A stretch of 64,000 nt of DNA, taken from NCBI GenBank assembly GCA_009731375.1, contig BJOX01000355.1, positions 382,139 to 446,138 on the forward strand, written 5' to 3'. Below are positions 24,231 through 34,611 of the stretch, in pieces. Positions within the stretch are counted from its first letter, which is position 1. Each line of letters starts with the position of its first letter. Both the position numbers and the translations under genes were made by a program. This DNA is from Paulinella micropora (Eukaryota > Cercozoa > Imbricatea > Euglyphida). A model generated the notes under the pieces. That model was not told where the DNA came from. It did no database searches and worked only from the letters and a program-made list of their open reading frames with translations.

Positions 24231-25313
24231 GAGGTGAGCAACTTCGAGGAGTTTAACAACTTCGTAAACGCGTTGGCCGCTCCCAGGGAAAACAACACTA
24301 CGCCTACAACAGAAGCAGAGGCACGAGAGGCAGGGGGAGAGCTGAAGGCTATCGCGGAGGAAGGTGGTCTGAGCGGGGCTGCAGCGCCCAATGCGGGCGG
24401 CCCTGCAGAGGATCCCACTTACTGCTCTCGATTGGAGGCGGCTGCGGAGGTTCTTCGCAATGCTGGGTATGATTACATACCAGTACGAGTTCGTGATGGT
24501 ATGGCTGACGGAGAGGCGAAGGAAATCCCAGGGTCTCTGCCGGGCCAGACTCCAAACGAACCTAAGGGGGTAAAGAGGCCACGACCTCGAAGAAGGAGGG
24601 TAGATTGGGAGCCGTGGCAAGACTCTATCGCTCAGGACAGCGATGAGACGGAGTCCGAGGGCTCAAGCTCGGAGGAGGAAGAGGAAGCTCTAATTGTGGT
24701 GCGGCAATAATATTATCGAGACGGGGGTGGTGTGACACATGAGTTTCGGCACTATGGGAATGGACGAGGAAGGTTGGTAACCTTCAGTGTGCAAACGGGG
24801 CCGACGGAATGGATACCTCCATCCTGGTACCGCCACATACCAACAGGACCGGGTTTAGTGGACCAGTACATGGAGTGGCAACTTAACTGGAAGGAGTTTA
24901 GAAGGCTCCGGGAGGGAGGCCTGCCTAGAGCGATGATAGTGAAGGGAACCGGGAGTACGCGTAAGCCCGGCACCGGGGAGAGTAAGACAACGACTACTCC
25001 TCAAACACCCGACTCCATCTACTCACTACCCGAACCTTTGAAGTACGGTCCGGAGACCTACGAGGTACCGCCTCAGCACCTACGTCATGAAGATGACGAG
25101 CCCATCGGAGTGGTGGAAGCGCGATTGGAAGGACGGTGCCACGGCGCGACGTTTGGAAGGGATCGATGCATGAGAACCAGGAAGGAGGCTGTGGAGTCAG
25201 AATACCAACAGGTGAGAGCTGACGCCGCTGAACTGCTCACCGGGGACATGTTGTTTTGCACTAACCATCAAGATAAGCGAGAGCGCTATTATGGAGGAGA
25301 GCATCCGTGCTAA
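24231..25313 (+). pseudogene. Element C inter-domain region with Cys/His module
   Basis: Two consecutive frames (24231-24710 and 24732-25313) lie between gag and protease. The second holds a small metal-binding-like module: Cys136-X9-Cys146, then Cys176-X2-His179 (FCTNHQ). A similar module (C-X10-RC ... FCSLH) occurs at the same place in element A. I know no standard copia domain here. Confidence 0.5.
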
Positions 25314-26754
25314 ATCGCGGGAATGGGCGCTAATGCCAGCATGTCGGCTGGTGATCGAGATGGAGGAGCGTGGCCTCGGACATCTGGTTGGACGGGCCAA
25401 GCCGGACAAGATGGTGGAACATCTAACTTGGCAAGAAGCCCAAAGACGGGGGATGAACTGGGACAGATCATTTGTGCCCATCATATTCACTATCCTGAGG
25501 GAGGAGTCAGGGGTGCTCTACAATTGGAACATCAATCGGGATAAGGTGAAGTGGGAAGAGCCGGGGGTCCCTAGAAACAGGAAGGTGTACCGCGAAAGGG
25601 TGCCCTATCGCACGGTTAAAGCGGCTGTAACGCAATACCGGGCGATGAAGGACCCATTTCATGGCGGGAGGTTCGACTCTGACTTAAAGCGCGTGGGATT
25701 GGTAAGGGATCAAGATCCAGTGACCCCAATTGTAGCTAAGGTCAGAAAGGCTCAGTCTCCAGTTACGGAGGAAGCAATGCCCCCGCTAACCCCCAAGGTG
25801 GAAGGAAAGACTGCAGAGACCGCGACGACGGGCCCAGTGGAGAGCCGTGGACACGAAGCGCCCGGCCCGGGGAAGGTAAAGCCGCAGATGCTGGCTACGC
25901 CTGAGGAGGTGATCGATCCGCTGGTGTCCCTGGAAAACGGAAGTACCCCGTGGCGCGAACACATGGCGAAGCTGTACGGAAGCGTCCATGAGGATTCCAC
26001 TGAGGTGCTGGAAGAGTCAGAAGATTCAAAGGACCCCGGAAGAGGGGATGACACGGTGTCATTGGTGACACAAGTTCGAGCGGCGGCGCCGTACGACGCC
26101 CCAAAGGCTCAAAAGTTCAAGGCTGAGATGGGAAGGGCGTTGACGCACATTAAGGGGCAACTAACACCAACTAAGCCAAAGCAACTGGATTACACGCGTG
26201 ATGGGGAGATGCGCACAAGGGTGCTTCGGCACCTGCGGAAGCTGGCAATGGTCATTGCTGAGCTCTACAATGAGGACATACGAGCCGTGAGCAAGGATCA
26301 GATGGAAGAGGTGCAGCAACTCATCATTCAAGTTGCGGAGAGGCGGGTTTGGGGGAAAAAAGAACGCAAGGAGGGCGTACCCCCTCAAGACGCGGCGCAG
26401 GGTCGGCCCACTCCAGGTGGAGCGTCGAGCCCGAGTAAGCAGCCAGTGGAGGTGGAGCTGGAACCGGGACGAGATCTAGTAAGCGAGAAGGAAAGAATAC
26501 GGCGTCTGGAAGTAATAATGGAACAGCAAAATGAGGTAAACCAGAACAGGGTGGCGTGGCCGCCCAAGTGGGGGGATGACCAAAGGGACCTACAGGACTT
26601 CGAAGTCCGATGGCAGGAATACGTATTACTATACCGTTGGTCTACTGGTTGGCCTTTTCCGTGCAACAAGCCGAGGTTCCCCGCGCACTGGAACCCGAAG
26701 CCCTGGAGAATAGCCGGCAGAAGCGTCCTAGACCTTATTGGCTGCGGCCGCTAG
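25291..26754 (+). CDS. Element C large ORF of unknown function (487 aa)
   Basis: Uninterrupted frame between the Cys/His module and the protease. Charged and Pro-rich, with an amphipathic stretch around TRVLRHLRKLAMVIAELYNE and a possible coiled coil near KERIRRLEVIMEQQNEVNQN. No catalytic motif seen. It may be a lineage-specific gag extension. Being open over 1.46 kb while the neighbours are frameshifted is notable. Confidence 0.5.
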   Translation: MEESIRAKSREWALMPACRLVIEMEERGLGHLVGRAKPDKMVEHLTWQEAQRRGMNWDRSFVPIIFTILREESGVLYNWNINRDKVKWEEPGVPRNRKVYRERVPYRTVKAAVTQYRAMKDPFHGGRFDSDLKRVGLVRDQDPVTPIVAKVRKAQSPVTEEAMPPLTPKVEGKTAETATTGPVESRGHEAPGPGKVKPQMLATPEEVIDPLVSLENGSTPWREHMAKLYGSVHEDSTEVLEESEDSKDPGRGDDTVSLVTQVRAAAPYDAPKAQKFKAEMGRALTHIKGQLTPTKPKQLDYTRDGEMRTRVLRHLRKLAMVIAELYNEDIRAVSKDQMEEVQQLIIQVAERRVWGKKERKEGVPPQDAAQGRPTPGGASSPSKQPVEVELEPGRDLVSEKERIRRLEVIMEQQNEVNQNRVAWPPKWGDDQRDLQDFEVRWQEYVLLYRWSTGWPFPCNKPRFPAHWNPKPWRIAGRSVLDLIGCGR

Positions 26755-27421
26755 GGGGAGGCGACATGCCCGAGCATGTAGTGGTCTACGCCGGAGGAGT
26801 CCAGGGGGAGCCCGAACAAGTCCCGGAAGCGGAAATGGAAGTGATCCGGATGATGCTCAACCGAGCACTGATGGGAAGGGATCAGCGAAGGGCGATGCGA
26901 CCGCGCAAGGTACCAGACCCATGCCGGACTCGGGGGCGGTGTCAGACATGGCCCCGCCAAGCTACAAGGCGTTCATGAACGAAGTGAGGCGCGAAGTGAA
27001 CGATTTCAGCGCTGTGGGGGGAACTGCCCGGATGGAAGCGCAGGGGAACTACCGACCACCTACTCTGAGGGGGGATGGCCGAGACGGAAGCATGTCTCTC
27101 AAGGAGGTATGGGTAGGAGAGCATCTTACGGAGTTGCTTGTGTCGGGACCAAAACTAATGTTAGACTGCTATACTTTAGTGCTACGAAAGGATTCGCCCT
27201 ACATCACTAGGGCGGCGGTTCCCGACGTGAAGGAGGAAGGGAAAGACGCGCTGCTGTACTTCGATCATGAAGACTCGGTGATCCGATTTCAATCCAGCTC
27301 TACGGAGGAACAGGAAGTAGCCTTTTGGACTACCAACATGGCGAGAAAGAAGGAGTGGGACATGGGGCTTCTACATCGCATCTTTCATGATCCCGCTGCC
27401 GCCAAGCTACAAGATTGCTAA
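26738..27421 (+). pseudogene. Element C aspartic protease and start of integrase
   Basis: Protease motif PDSGAVSDMAPPS (D-S-G). Further on is the copia pattern DPLLY-like DALLYFDHEDSVIRFQSSST and LLHRIFHD, where the integrase HHCC region begins. The frame ends at 27421 and continues shifted at 27387. Confidence 0.75.
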
Positions 27422-28322
27422 AGCGCATGACGTGAAGCTAGTAAACGTCAACAAGGACGTGAGCAAGGAGTGTCCGGAATGCCCTTTCGGCGGCGCTCAG
27501 AAGCCGCCCCACCGATCGAATGCCCATGGCACGCGCATGAAGGGGACGGGTGAGGGTTGGTCCGTGGACACTTCAGCCCTACTGGCGCGACCGCGACTCA
27601 ACGGTGAACGGTGTCTAATGGAAATGGTGGAAGACTCAGTGGGGTACACCAACTTGGAGCTGCTATTGAACGCGGAAATGCAGCGTCAGTCACTGGTGGC
27701 TAGTAAGGTCTTCAAGATGAGTCGAACCCAGACGGGGAATCGGGTGACGCAGATACGCGGCGATGGAGCTTATCAGCGATCGCAGGTGTTCAACGACCTG
27801 ATCGAGAGCGTGGGGGTACGGCCGCGTGGTGCAATACGAAATGACCCCAGCAAGCAAGCTTTAGTCGAGGTATCGCAGAAGCATATCTGGGCGGGCGCGC
27901 GGAAACTACTAAAGAGGGCGCAAATGCCCGATGTGTATTTGGGCTATGCTCTACTGCACGTGGGACTGTTGCACAACTTATCGCCGCCGCCGGGAGGTGC
28001 AGAACCGAGGCTGTTCACATTGTTCCCGTACGAAAAGGAAGTGGTTATCGCTACTGCACACCTTTGGTTGTCTGTGTCATGTGGTGCTGGACAAAAAGTA
28101 CCACGGCTTGCGAAAGGAGGAGGATCGATCTTTACCGGCCGCATGGATGGGGCTGGACCTAGGAACGTCAGCGCACATCGTGCTGGTCCAGGGGGAGATC
28201 AAGAGATGGCGGGACGTGATCAACTTCGACGAAGATCAGCCTGCCTGGCCCATCATCCTTCACATTTGGAAGGCTTCCGGACTTAAGCTGGACGAGGGTC
28301 TTGGTTACCAAATCAGCGACGA
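27387..28322 (+). pseudogene. Element C integrase, interrupted by element B
   Basis: CPECPFGGAQKPPH supplies the zinc Cys pair. The DDE-like triad is Asp in GWSVDTSALL, Asp in QIRGDGAYQRSQ and Glu in KQALVEVSQKH. A shift near 28050 leads to the conserved LHTFGCLCHV box. The frame runs to the GACGA target duplication at 28318-28322 and resumes after element B at 34612 in the same frame. Confidence 0.8.
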
Positions 28323-28619
28323 CTTTATATTAATACTTGAGTCAGAAGGGTGTTCAGTACCGGAGCACTTAGTGACTTGCTTGATTTGGCAAATCTGAGA
28401 TACTTTACTAGTACACAGATTGAGGTACAAATTGGCGCGCTTTACAAACGCGTGCTCTGACCTGACAACTACAAATGTCATGTTCAGTCTTACCAAAATA
28501 ATATGAGTCCATTTGTCTAGAGTCGGTCCAAACAATAAACTTAAAGTCCTCAATTGTGAACTAATACGGCCTATCGCATTATATTAACCAATTCTATTCT
28601 ATGAAAGAATTGGTACAAA
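28323..28619 (-). repeat. Element B 3' LTR
   Basis: 297 bp; on the element strand it starts TTTGTACC and ends ATATAAAG. The ends are not TG...CA. Confidence 0.88.
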
Positions 28620-28701
28620 GCCCCCCCCTAATTCAATAGGACGTTAATACTAACTAACTTTTATACTATACTTCACGGAAGAAAAGACGTGAAGGTATAA
28701 G

Positions 28702-29447
28702 TCAATTAGAATGTCCCGTCAGTCGGTCCGCTCCTCTCTTGAACACCGATGGGCTAGCAATCCGCTTTGACGATATGTCCGCCCTATTAGCTTCAGACGA
28801 CGTCCAGGTGACCTCAACCTCCCCCTTCCGTATCGCTTCTGTCAGATGGTAGTGCCGAAGCGCAATGTGCCGGAGTCGCTTCGCAAACACCGAATTCAGC
28901 GCCGTACTTACCGTCGCTTGGTTGTCAACCTTCAGCTTCGGCACCTCAAAGAACTCCTTCTTCAGCGGGTTGTCATCCGACCATGGCATCGACCGCAACA
29001 GGTTCCTCACTGACTCGATGTTATGCAATACTTCCGACGCCGCGTACTCTCCTGCATGCCAGTCGCCAGGTGCTTCTGCGTTGTAGCTCGCACTGCGACC
29101 GGCCCACCAGCCAAGAACACCACCCCACCAGTTCTTGAGTACATCTTCTCCCCGTTGCCCAGAGACGAGTCCGAGTCCACCTCTAAAGTACGATTTCCAT
29201 CCGAAGAGAAACGCACCCCTCTATCTCTGACGTGCAGAAAATACCGCAGCAGCTGCTCAGCTGCGCAGTAGTCGAACTTGTTCTTGTCCGCTTGATGCTC
29301 CTCAATACACGCAATCGGCAGCGTCGCCTCCGGCACACTCGCTTTGAGGTAGATGTAGCTACCTACTATTTCTTGCGGTTCGTACTGCACCATTACGGGA
29401 CCATCTTGGACCCATCCGGTACCCAAGGCGTCGTCGCCGGCATCCAC
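28702..29447 (-). pseudogene. Element B RNase H
   Basis: Two overlapping frames. VDSDSSLGNGEKMYSRTGGV is the first acidic block with the copia RSxxG-like turn. QKHLATGMQES carries the position usually written SSxxAE. VDNQATVSTALN and LRHIALRHYHLTEAIRKGEV are the DNxG and KHIxxRxHxxRE blocks. A frameshift at about 29020 splits it. Confidence 0.75.
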
Positions 29448-30634
29448 GAACGCCCATCGCTCCGCTTGAATCTTGACAATAATGTGTCAATATATTGCCT
29501 TTGGTACAACGTAATCGAGAAGACACCCCCCACTCGCTTCATCTCCAACTCAATCGACAGGAACTCCTTGACTGGCCCAAGGTCCTTGACATTGCCCCCA
29601 CTCCTTGTTGAGTAGTTCAACATACTTCGATCTGCTCCCGTCCGTTGCCGCAGCATGGATGCTATCATCCACATGGTATGTGAGTATCTCCGTCTTCTTT
29701 GTTTCCTCGTCCACCCTTGCGAATACCACCGGGTCGATGATGCTCTGGCTAAAGGCTAACTTTTTCTGAGTTGGTATGACCCTGCCATTCCAGTAGACAT
29801 GGCCGGATGGCTTCAACCCGTTCACACCGCCAATCGCCTCCCATACCGTGTTCGGGGGTACATACCCCGCCGGAGGCTTCAGCCACACTGGAATTCGAAG
29901 CTTCACGTTCGGGAACGCGCTCTCCTCATCAACGCTGAAGATACGCATATCCTGTAGCATCGCCAATGCACACGTCATCCATACTGTCTCGACTGGCACG
30001 TCGGCAGATCAACTCGGTCGTACTGCCACGAGGGTTGCAGGAAACCAATTCCCGCAATCCTAGACTTAGCCTCTACCATCGGCCCATCCAACGATTCCCT
30101 CTTCTCGAAATCCACGAATCTGGTGGGCACCAGAGGCTCCCCTGGCGGCTTTTCCGAGACATGCCTTTCAACAATAGCCCCCAACCTCAGATGCTTATCT
30201 ATGTCGGCGAATCTGGATTCATTGAACTTTCCAGAGGCTGTTGCCTCTCGATACGGAACAGGTACTCTCACCAGGAGCGCCCCAGACCTGAAGTTCACTG
30301 GCCTGGTCCTTTCCCTGTTGCAAGGTTGGCTCACGATGTTGGTCGCAGATACTGCCGCTCCGTCCCAAGCAACCGGAACCCCGTTTCTATTTCTCTTGTT
30401 CTCCAGTCTAGGACGCAGAGAGGGAGAGGGTCTCCCACTCCCGGCAGCCTTGACTTCAGTCACAGTCGAAGCTCCCCCACGACCAACGTCCACGACCCCT
30501 TCGTCCCCTTGGAACAGTCGAACAACACCAGCTTCTTCACCAGTGACGCCCACATCCGAGTCCGTCACCTGCATTGCACTGGTACCCGTAGAATCAGCCA
30601 CCTCCCGCTCCGGTTTGACAACGTTGTCAGTCAC
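29400..30634 (-). pseudogene. Element B reverse transcriptase
   Basis: Three frames carry the copia RT signatures: PYREATASGKFNESRFADID, then FSVDEESAFPNVKLRIPVWL (motif A region), VWEAIGGVNGLKPSGHVYWN, and the catalytic ILTYHVDDSIHAAA. Next is LGPVKEFLSIELE. Frameshifts near 29990 and 29570 make it defective. Confidence 0.8.
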
Positions 30635-30686
30635 TTCGAGTAAAACTTCCCATTCATCATCGGTGAAAATTTTTCTGGGATTTCCG

Positions 30687-31268
30687 TCATCTTCGCCACA
30701 TTTTCCCCGTACGACCCAGTGTTGTGAAACGAGCGCTGAAGCGACGTCGCCAACCCGCTTTTCGAGTACACGTTGGCCATCTATGAGACGTAGGGTCGCG
30801 AACCACCATGTCTGCCGTTAGCTTGAGTCGTCTGTCGTAGAAGCTCCAAACAGCATAGGCAGATTGCTCGACGTCCACCCCCAAAAAGACCCCAGGCTCC
30901 CCCTTTTCTTCTCCCTTTTTCCCACCTTTATAGATGACGCAGAGACATCCAAACGGGTGTGCCATCGAGAAGTGCGGGGGTGGTCTTCCGAAGAACGCCT
31001 CGTGCCTCGATTTAGTCACCCCAGCTCGTCCTTGCATGTTGAGTAGGAAGACAGCATAGTTCACTGCCAGTGGTAGGAAGTACACTGGCACTGACCTAGC
31101 TACCAGCAGCGTCGTTGCTAGCCCAAACGCCACCTTTATCCCAGCCTCTGCATACGCGTCCTTGTTTGGGTCATTCCGGACCGGTACATGACGTTCAACC
31201 CCTGTCTCCTTGAGGTGGTCTTGAATACTCGTTGCAATCCACTCCTTGTCTGTCAGGAACTTCTTCAT
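30687..31268 (-). pseudogene. Element B integrase, C-terminal half
   Basis: MKKFLTDKEWIATSIQDHLK holds the second catalytic Asp, and DPNKDAYAEAGIKVAF the Glu. FSMAHPFGCLCVIYK and PGVFLGVDVEQ are the copia FGC and FLGY boxes. In a shifted frame relative to the upstream 711-residue ORF. Confidence 0.75.
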
Positions 31269-31292
31269 TCTGTTCCCAGTCTGTGTTTCAGA

Positions 31293-33428
31293 TCACGCCT
31301 GTAGCCTCTTCAGCTGTTGTAGAGTGCAGTCCTGACTTCTTGTCTTGACCCAATAGTTGCGTAGCAAACCCGTCACGTTGTCCACGTACACATTGCAGTA
31401 GGGTGTTTCTCCGTACATGGGAAACATAATTCTCCCTGTCCCATCCCCACTCCAGTCTTCTCCTGCCTTTTCACAGATAGTCAGGGACACTCCCTGGTAG
31501 TTGGCGTGCTTATTCATCTTCGTCGTCTGACACGACATACACACATGATCCGTCATCAACCCTTTCCCTTTCAATAGTATGTTGTTCATTTTGATGAGCT
31601 GTCTCGCCATTGTATCCCCAAAGTGGAATACATCGTGTAGCCTCTTCATATCCACTTGCGTCGCAGGGTTCATCGACGTCGTCCAGAACGACGATTGGTA
31701 GCCAGGGAACGGTGCCTCTCCTTCTTTCACTTTCGAAGCTTGTGAAGTCCTAAACCTGTATTGGCAGGTTTCCGGGTCAAAGTCGCCTACCAATATCTTT
31801 TCGTCGGGGCGCACACTAATTTTCTTCCGAGTAACGAAGAAACCGTCGTCTTGCAATATTATACCGTAACCTTTCTTTTGCAGCTGCCCCGCGGAGAATA
31901 GCACACGGTCAAGCGATTCCAAACAGTAGGTCTCCTCCATGGTAACATCTTGAGCTAGGCTCTCCCCCGTCATCCCAACAAACCGCATTCTACCCACTGC
32001 TGTTGTCTTGGTAGGTCCATCGATGCCTCTAAGGTCCAACCCTTCCTCTCGCTTGTCGTTCAACATAGATGCGTCAGGTACGAGGTGCTTTGTCGACCCA
32101 CTGTCGAGATAGATAGATGCCTTATCCACCCCTTCTTTCCCTTCATGCGCCATCATGCTTGCAGGCTCGCCATCCATCGGGGTGTTAGGGGGCTTCCTTT
32201 CTTCCTCCCCATCCTCGCTTTCTGCTCCGTCTTCCATCGCAGTGGCCGCAGGGTCCTCTCCCCCATCCGTCCCAACCGTGATCATCGTCCCCATCTCGTT
32301 CCACGTCCCAACCGTCCTGTTTGCCGGTACATTCGTCCCTCCTTGCCCTTGATGACGCCGTATAACCGCATCCGGACCCGTCTGGTCCTCTTCCACACCA
32401 CCGGGTACAGTTGAAGTGCCAACCATCACCTTTTTCTCTTCTTGAGCTATCATGTAGGGCGGTGGAAACTGTCGCGCTCTTTCACGAAGGATCATCCGTT
32501 CATTGTCGTTCTCAGCCTTTTCTATGGCTTGCATGAGAGCTTCCCAGCTCACATCAATCCATTCCATCACCTCCACCGCCGGTTGCATCCGTAGCTCTCG
32601 GTTATACCTAGGCATTAGCACAGTCTTACCAGTTTCCGGTCCCTCGTGGAAGAAGCGAAGCATCCGTTGATACGCCATGTCTGTCCTCATCACCGCCACC
32701 GTCGATGCGTGCCCACCGTAGCCTCTTCCCGGAGCAGAGGCTTCATTTTCCATCACCGCTTTCCACGACGGCCTAACTTCCTCCGTCTGAGTAAGTTTGC
32801 AGAAGATCTTGTGGGTCTTCCAGTCCTGCTTCTGACACCATTGTCCGCAGTAGTACACCATCATGCAATGGCCGCATTTCTTTGTTGCAGTCAAAGCACA
32901 GAACTCACACTCTCTCGGAAACCGCTTCAGCATCGCCTCCGGTGTGTCCAGACCGACTTCCCTCTCGAGCCCCTTGACGTAGATATCCCAATCACTCGGA
33001 ACCACTTCGAAGTTGTAGAACCACTTCCAGTAGCGTAGCTCGCTGATGCATGCATTGTTGAAGCACGTCCAGAAGTCTGCGACGTTGACTTTCCCGTAGC
33101 TCACCTTTCCAGGCACCTCCGTCTCCTCTTCACCCAGATAGATGATAGGATTAGCCACAGCCATGAACGCAGACGCTTGCTTCATTTCGTTGCTTCTCGC
33201 TCCAACTCTGACCAGTCCTTCCCCATCCGCAGCTGGAGTTAGGTATGCTTCGAACGTCCTTGGGATGTCCATGTCAGTCATCGTCACAGCGAGACACGAT
33301 ACGCCCGGAACACCGTTGTTGGCCTTCTTTTTGCCAGCCTTCTCCCCCTGCTTCGCACCATTCTGAACCACATTTCCGTTTCCATTCGCCTTCTGGCTTG
33401 CGATCTTCTGGTTCCCATCCGACTGCAT
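31293..33428 (-). CDS. Element B polyprotein part: MYND finger, protease, integrase N-terminus (711 aa)
   Basis: Long intact frame. Residues 174-210 form a complete MYND-type zinc finger: Cys174, 177, 185, 188, 194, 198, His206, Cys210. MYND domains normally bind proline-rich peptides in chromatin and signalling proteins and are not a usual gag module. An acidic linker follows, then the protease active site IYLDSGSTKHLV, then the integrase zinc region RLHDVFHFGDTMARQLIKM and CMSCQTTKMNKH, then a first-Asp candidate in CNVYVDNVTG. The ORF starts downstream of the gag frame, so a shift or separate initiation is needed. Confidence 0.8.
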   Translation of the reverse strand: MQSDGNQKIASQKANGNGNVVQNGAKQGEKAGKKKANNGVPGVSCLAVTMTDMDIPRTFEAYLTPAADGEGLVRVGARSNEMKQASAFMAVANPIIYLGEEETEVPGKVSYGKVNVADFWTCFNNACISELRYWKWFYNFEVVPSDWDIYVKGLEREVGLDTPEAMLKRFPRECEFCALTATKKCGHCMMVYYCGQWCQKQDWKTHKIFCKLTQTEEVRPSWKAVMENEASAPGRGYGGHASTVAVMRTDMAYQRMLRFFHEGPETGKTVLMPRYNRELRMQPAVEVMEWIDVSWEALMQAIEKAENDNERMILRERARQFPPPYMIAQEEKKVMVGTSTVPGGVEEDQTGPDAVIRRHQGQGGTNVPANRTVGTWNEMGTMITVGTDGGEDPAATAMEDGAESEDGEEERKPPNTPMDGEPASMMAHEGKEGVDKASIYLDSGSTKHLVPDASMLNDKREEGLDLRGIDGPTKTTAVGRMRFVGMTGESLAQDVTMEETYCLESLDRVLFSAGQLQKKGYGIILQDDGFFVTRKKISVRPDEKILVGDFDPETCQYRFRTSQASKVKEGEAPFPGYQSSFWTTSMNPATQVDMKRLHDVFHFGDTMARQLIKMNNILLKGKGLMTDHVCMSCQTTKMNKHANYQGVSLTICEKAGEDWSGDGTGRIMFPMYGETPYCNVYVDNVTGLLRNYWVKTRSQDCTLQQLKRLQA
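32799..32909 (-). other. MYND zinc-finger segment
   Basis: Encodes C-X2-C-X7-C-X2-C-X5-C-X3-C-X7-H-X3-C with the conserved YYC and QxxDWxxHK features, all eight ligands present. Confidence 0.85.
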
Positions 33429-34156
33429 CTTTTTTCTATAACGATCTTCCAGCGTTGGGCACCTTCTGCCCTGGTGGTCGTGACTTCAGTCCGCTGCTGC
33501 TGCGTTGCCACCATTGCCGTGCCCATTGCCCTCTCCTCCTTCGACATCGCTTCATTCGCAATAACTCTCCTCTCGAAGAGTTGCCTGAAGTCTTCCCATG
33601 TTGCTGAGGGCGCTGCCACTTGAGCGTCCAGAAAAGACCTCCACATATTCCTGTGCTCACATTTCTCGAGCGCCGTCTTAATAAATTGCATCCGTAGCGT
33701 AGCGCTGATCGGTTCCCCGTGAGCTTCCAAGAAGTGGCTATGTGACTCAAAGTCACTGGGTTGAGCACGTAAATCCTCTTTACAATTAAATCTCCATGCG
33801 CAAACCATGTTGTTGCGTTGCTGCTTTTGATGCGCGTCATTTCCTTGGTACCGTTGACGAAGCCTCCTTAATAACTCCTCCGGTCGAAGCTGCTCTTCCC
33901 GTACCAGATGCCGTACAATGCCCTCAGACGCAGCCCCGTACTCCAATCCTTTGTATATCCACATGAAGATCTGAGCCCTTCTGGCCAGAATTCTCCTTCG
34001 TTGAACCGGAGTCAGGTCGTGCTTCTGGTCCTGCTGCTTGTTGTCAGCATCCCCACGCCTCTGCCGTGCCGCAGCTTCCTTAGCTTCCTTGGCTTCAGCT
34101 CGTAGCTCCGCTTCAACTTCGATTCGCCATTGAAGCACATCAGGCAACGGCCTCAC
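33284..34156 (-). CDS. Element B gag
   Basis: 290-residue frame beginning MRPLPDVLQWRIEVEAELRA. It is Lys/Arg/Glu-rich with helical repeats (EELLRRLRQRYQGND, ALEKCEHRNMWRSFLDAQ), similar in plan to copia capsid proteins. No CCHC knuckle is seen; the MYND finger downstream may replace it. It overlaps the start of the 711-residue frame. Confidence 0.6.
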   Translation of the reverse strand: MRPLPDVLQWRIEVEAELRAEAKEAKEAAARQRRGDADNKQQDQKHDLTPVQRRRILARRAQIFMWIYKGLEYGAASEGIVRHLVREEQLRPEELLRRLRQRYQGNDAHQKQQRNNMVCAWRFNCKEDLRAQPSDFESHSHFLEAHGEPISATLRMQFIKTALEKCEHRNMWRSFLDAQVAAPSATWEDFRQLFERRVIANEAMSKEERAMGTAMVATQQQRTEVTTTRAEGAQRWKIVIEKRCSRMGTRRSQARRRMETEMWFRMVRSRGRRLAKRRPTTVFRAYRVSL

Positions 34157-34307
34157 GTATTCCCAACACTCGATTGACGCAAGGTCCGCCCGAACTTGTG
34201 CGTACCAGTCATCCTAGCTCCGTCCAAACACTCCGTCCTTGAACGTAGACGCCTTCCCTTGAAGAATAGCGGTCGCAGCGTCCTTTAGCGCAGAAGAGGA
34301 CATAACC

Positions 34308-34606
34308 CTTTATATTAATACTTGAGTCAGAACGGTGTTCAGTACCGGAGCACTTAGTGACTTGCTTGATTTGGCAAACCTGAGATACTTTACTAATACA
34401 CAGATTGAGGCACAAAATTGGCGCGCTTTACAAACGCGTGCTCTGACCTGACAACTACAAATGTCATGTTCAGTCTTACCGAAATAATATGAGTCCATTT
34501 GTCTAGAGTCAGTCCAAACAATAAACTTAAAGTCCTCAATTGTGAACTAATACTGCCTATCGAATTATATTAACCAATTCTATTCTATGAAAGAAGTTGG
34601 TACAAA
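34308..34606 (-). repeat. Element B 5' LTR
   Basis: 299 bp; about 12 differences from the other LTR. Followed on minus by GGTTATGTCCTC, a candidate primer-binding site. Confidence 0.88.
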
Positions 34607-34611
34607 GACGA

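Larger units (their letters stand above)
28323..34606 (-). mobile_element. Copia LTR retrotransposon B (reverse), nested in element C integrase
   Basis: LTRs at 28323-28619 (3') and 34308-34606 (5') are near-identical, about 297-299 bp. The 5-base duplication GACGA flanks the element (28318-28322 and 34607-34611). Deleting the element and one copy restores one open frame across the junction in element C (QISDD then MEELFVK). On minus: primer-site-like GGTTATGTCCTC after the 5' LTR and a GGGGGGGGC polypurine tract before the 3' LTR (28620-28628). Gag, MYND finger, protease, integrase, RT and RNase H follow in copia order. Confidence 0.92.

Noticed and set aside
28320-28560. Reading the minus-strand frame in the element B LTR as a gene
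   Set aside because: The sequence is an LTR, repeated at 34308-34606.
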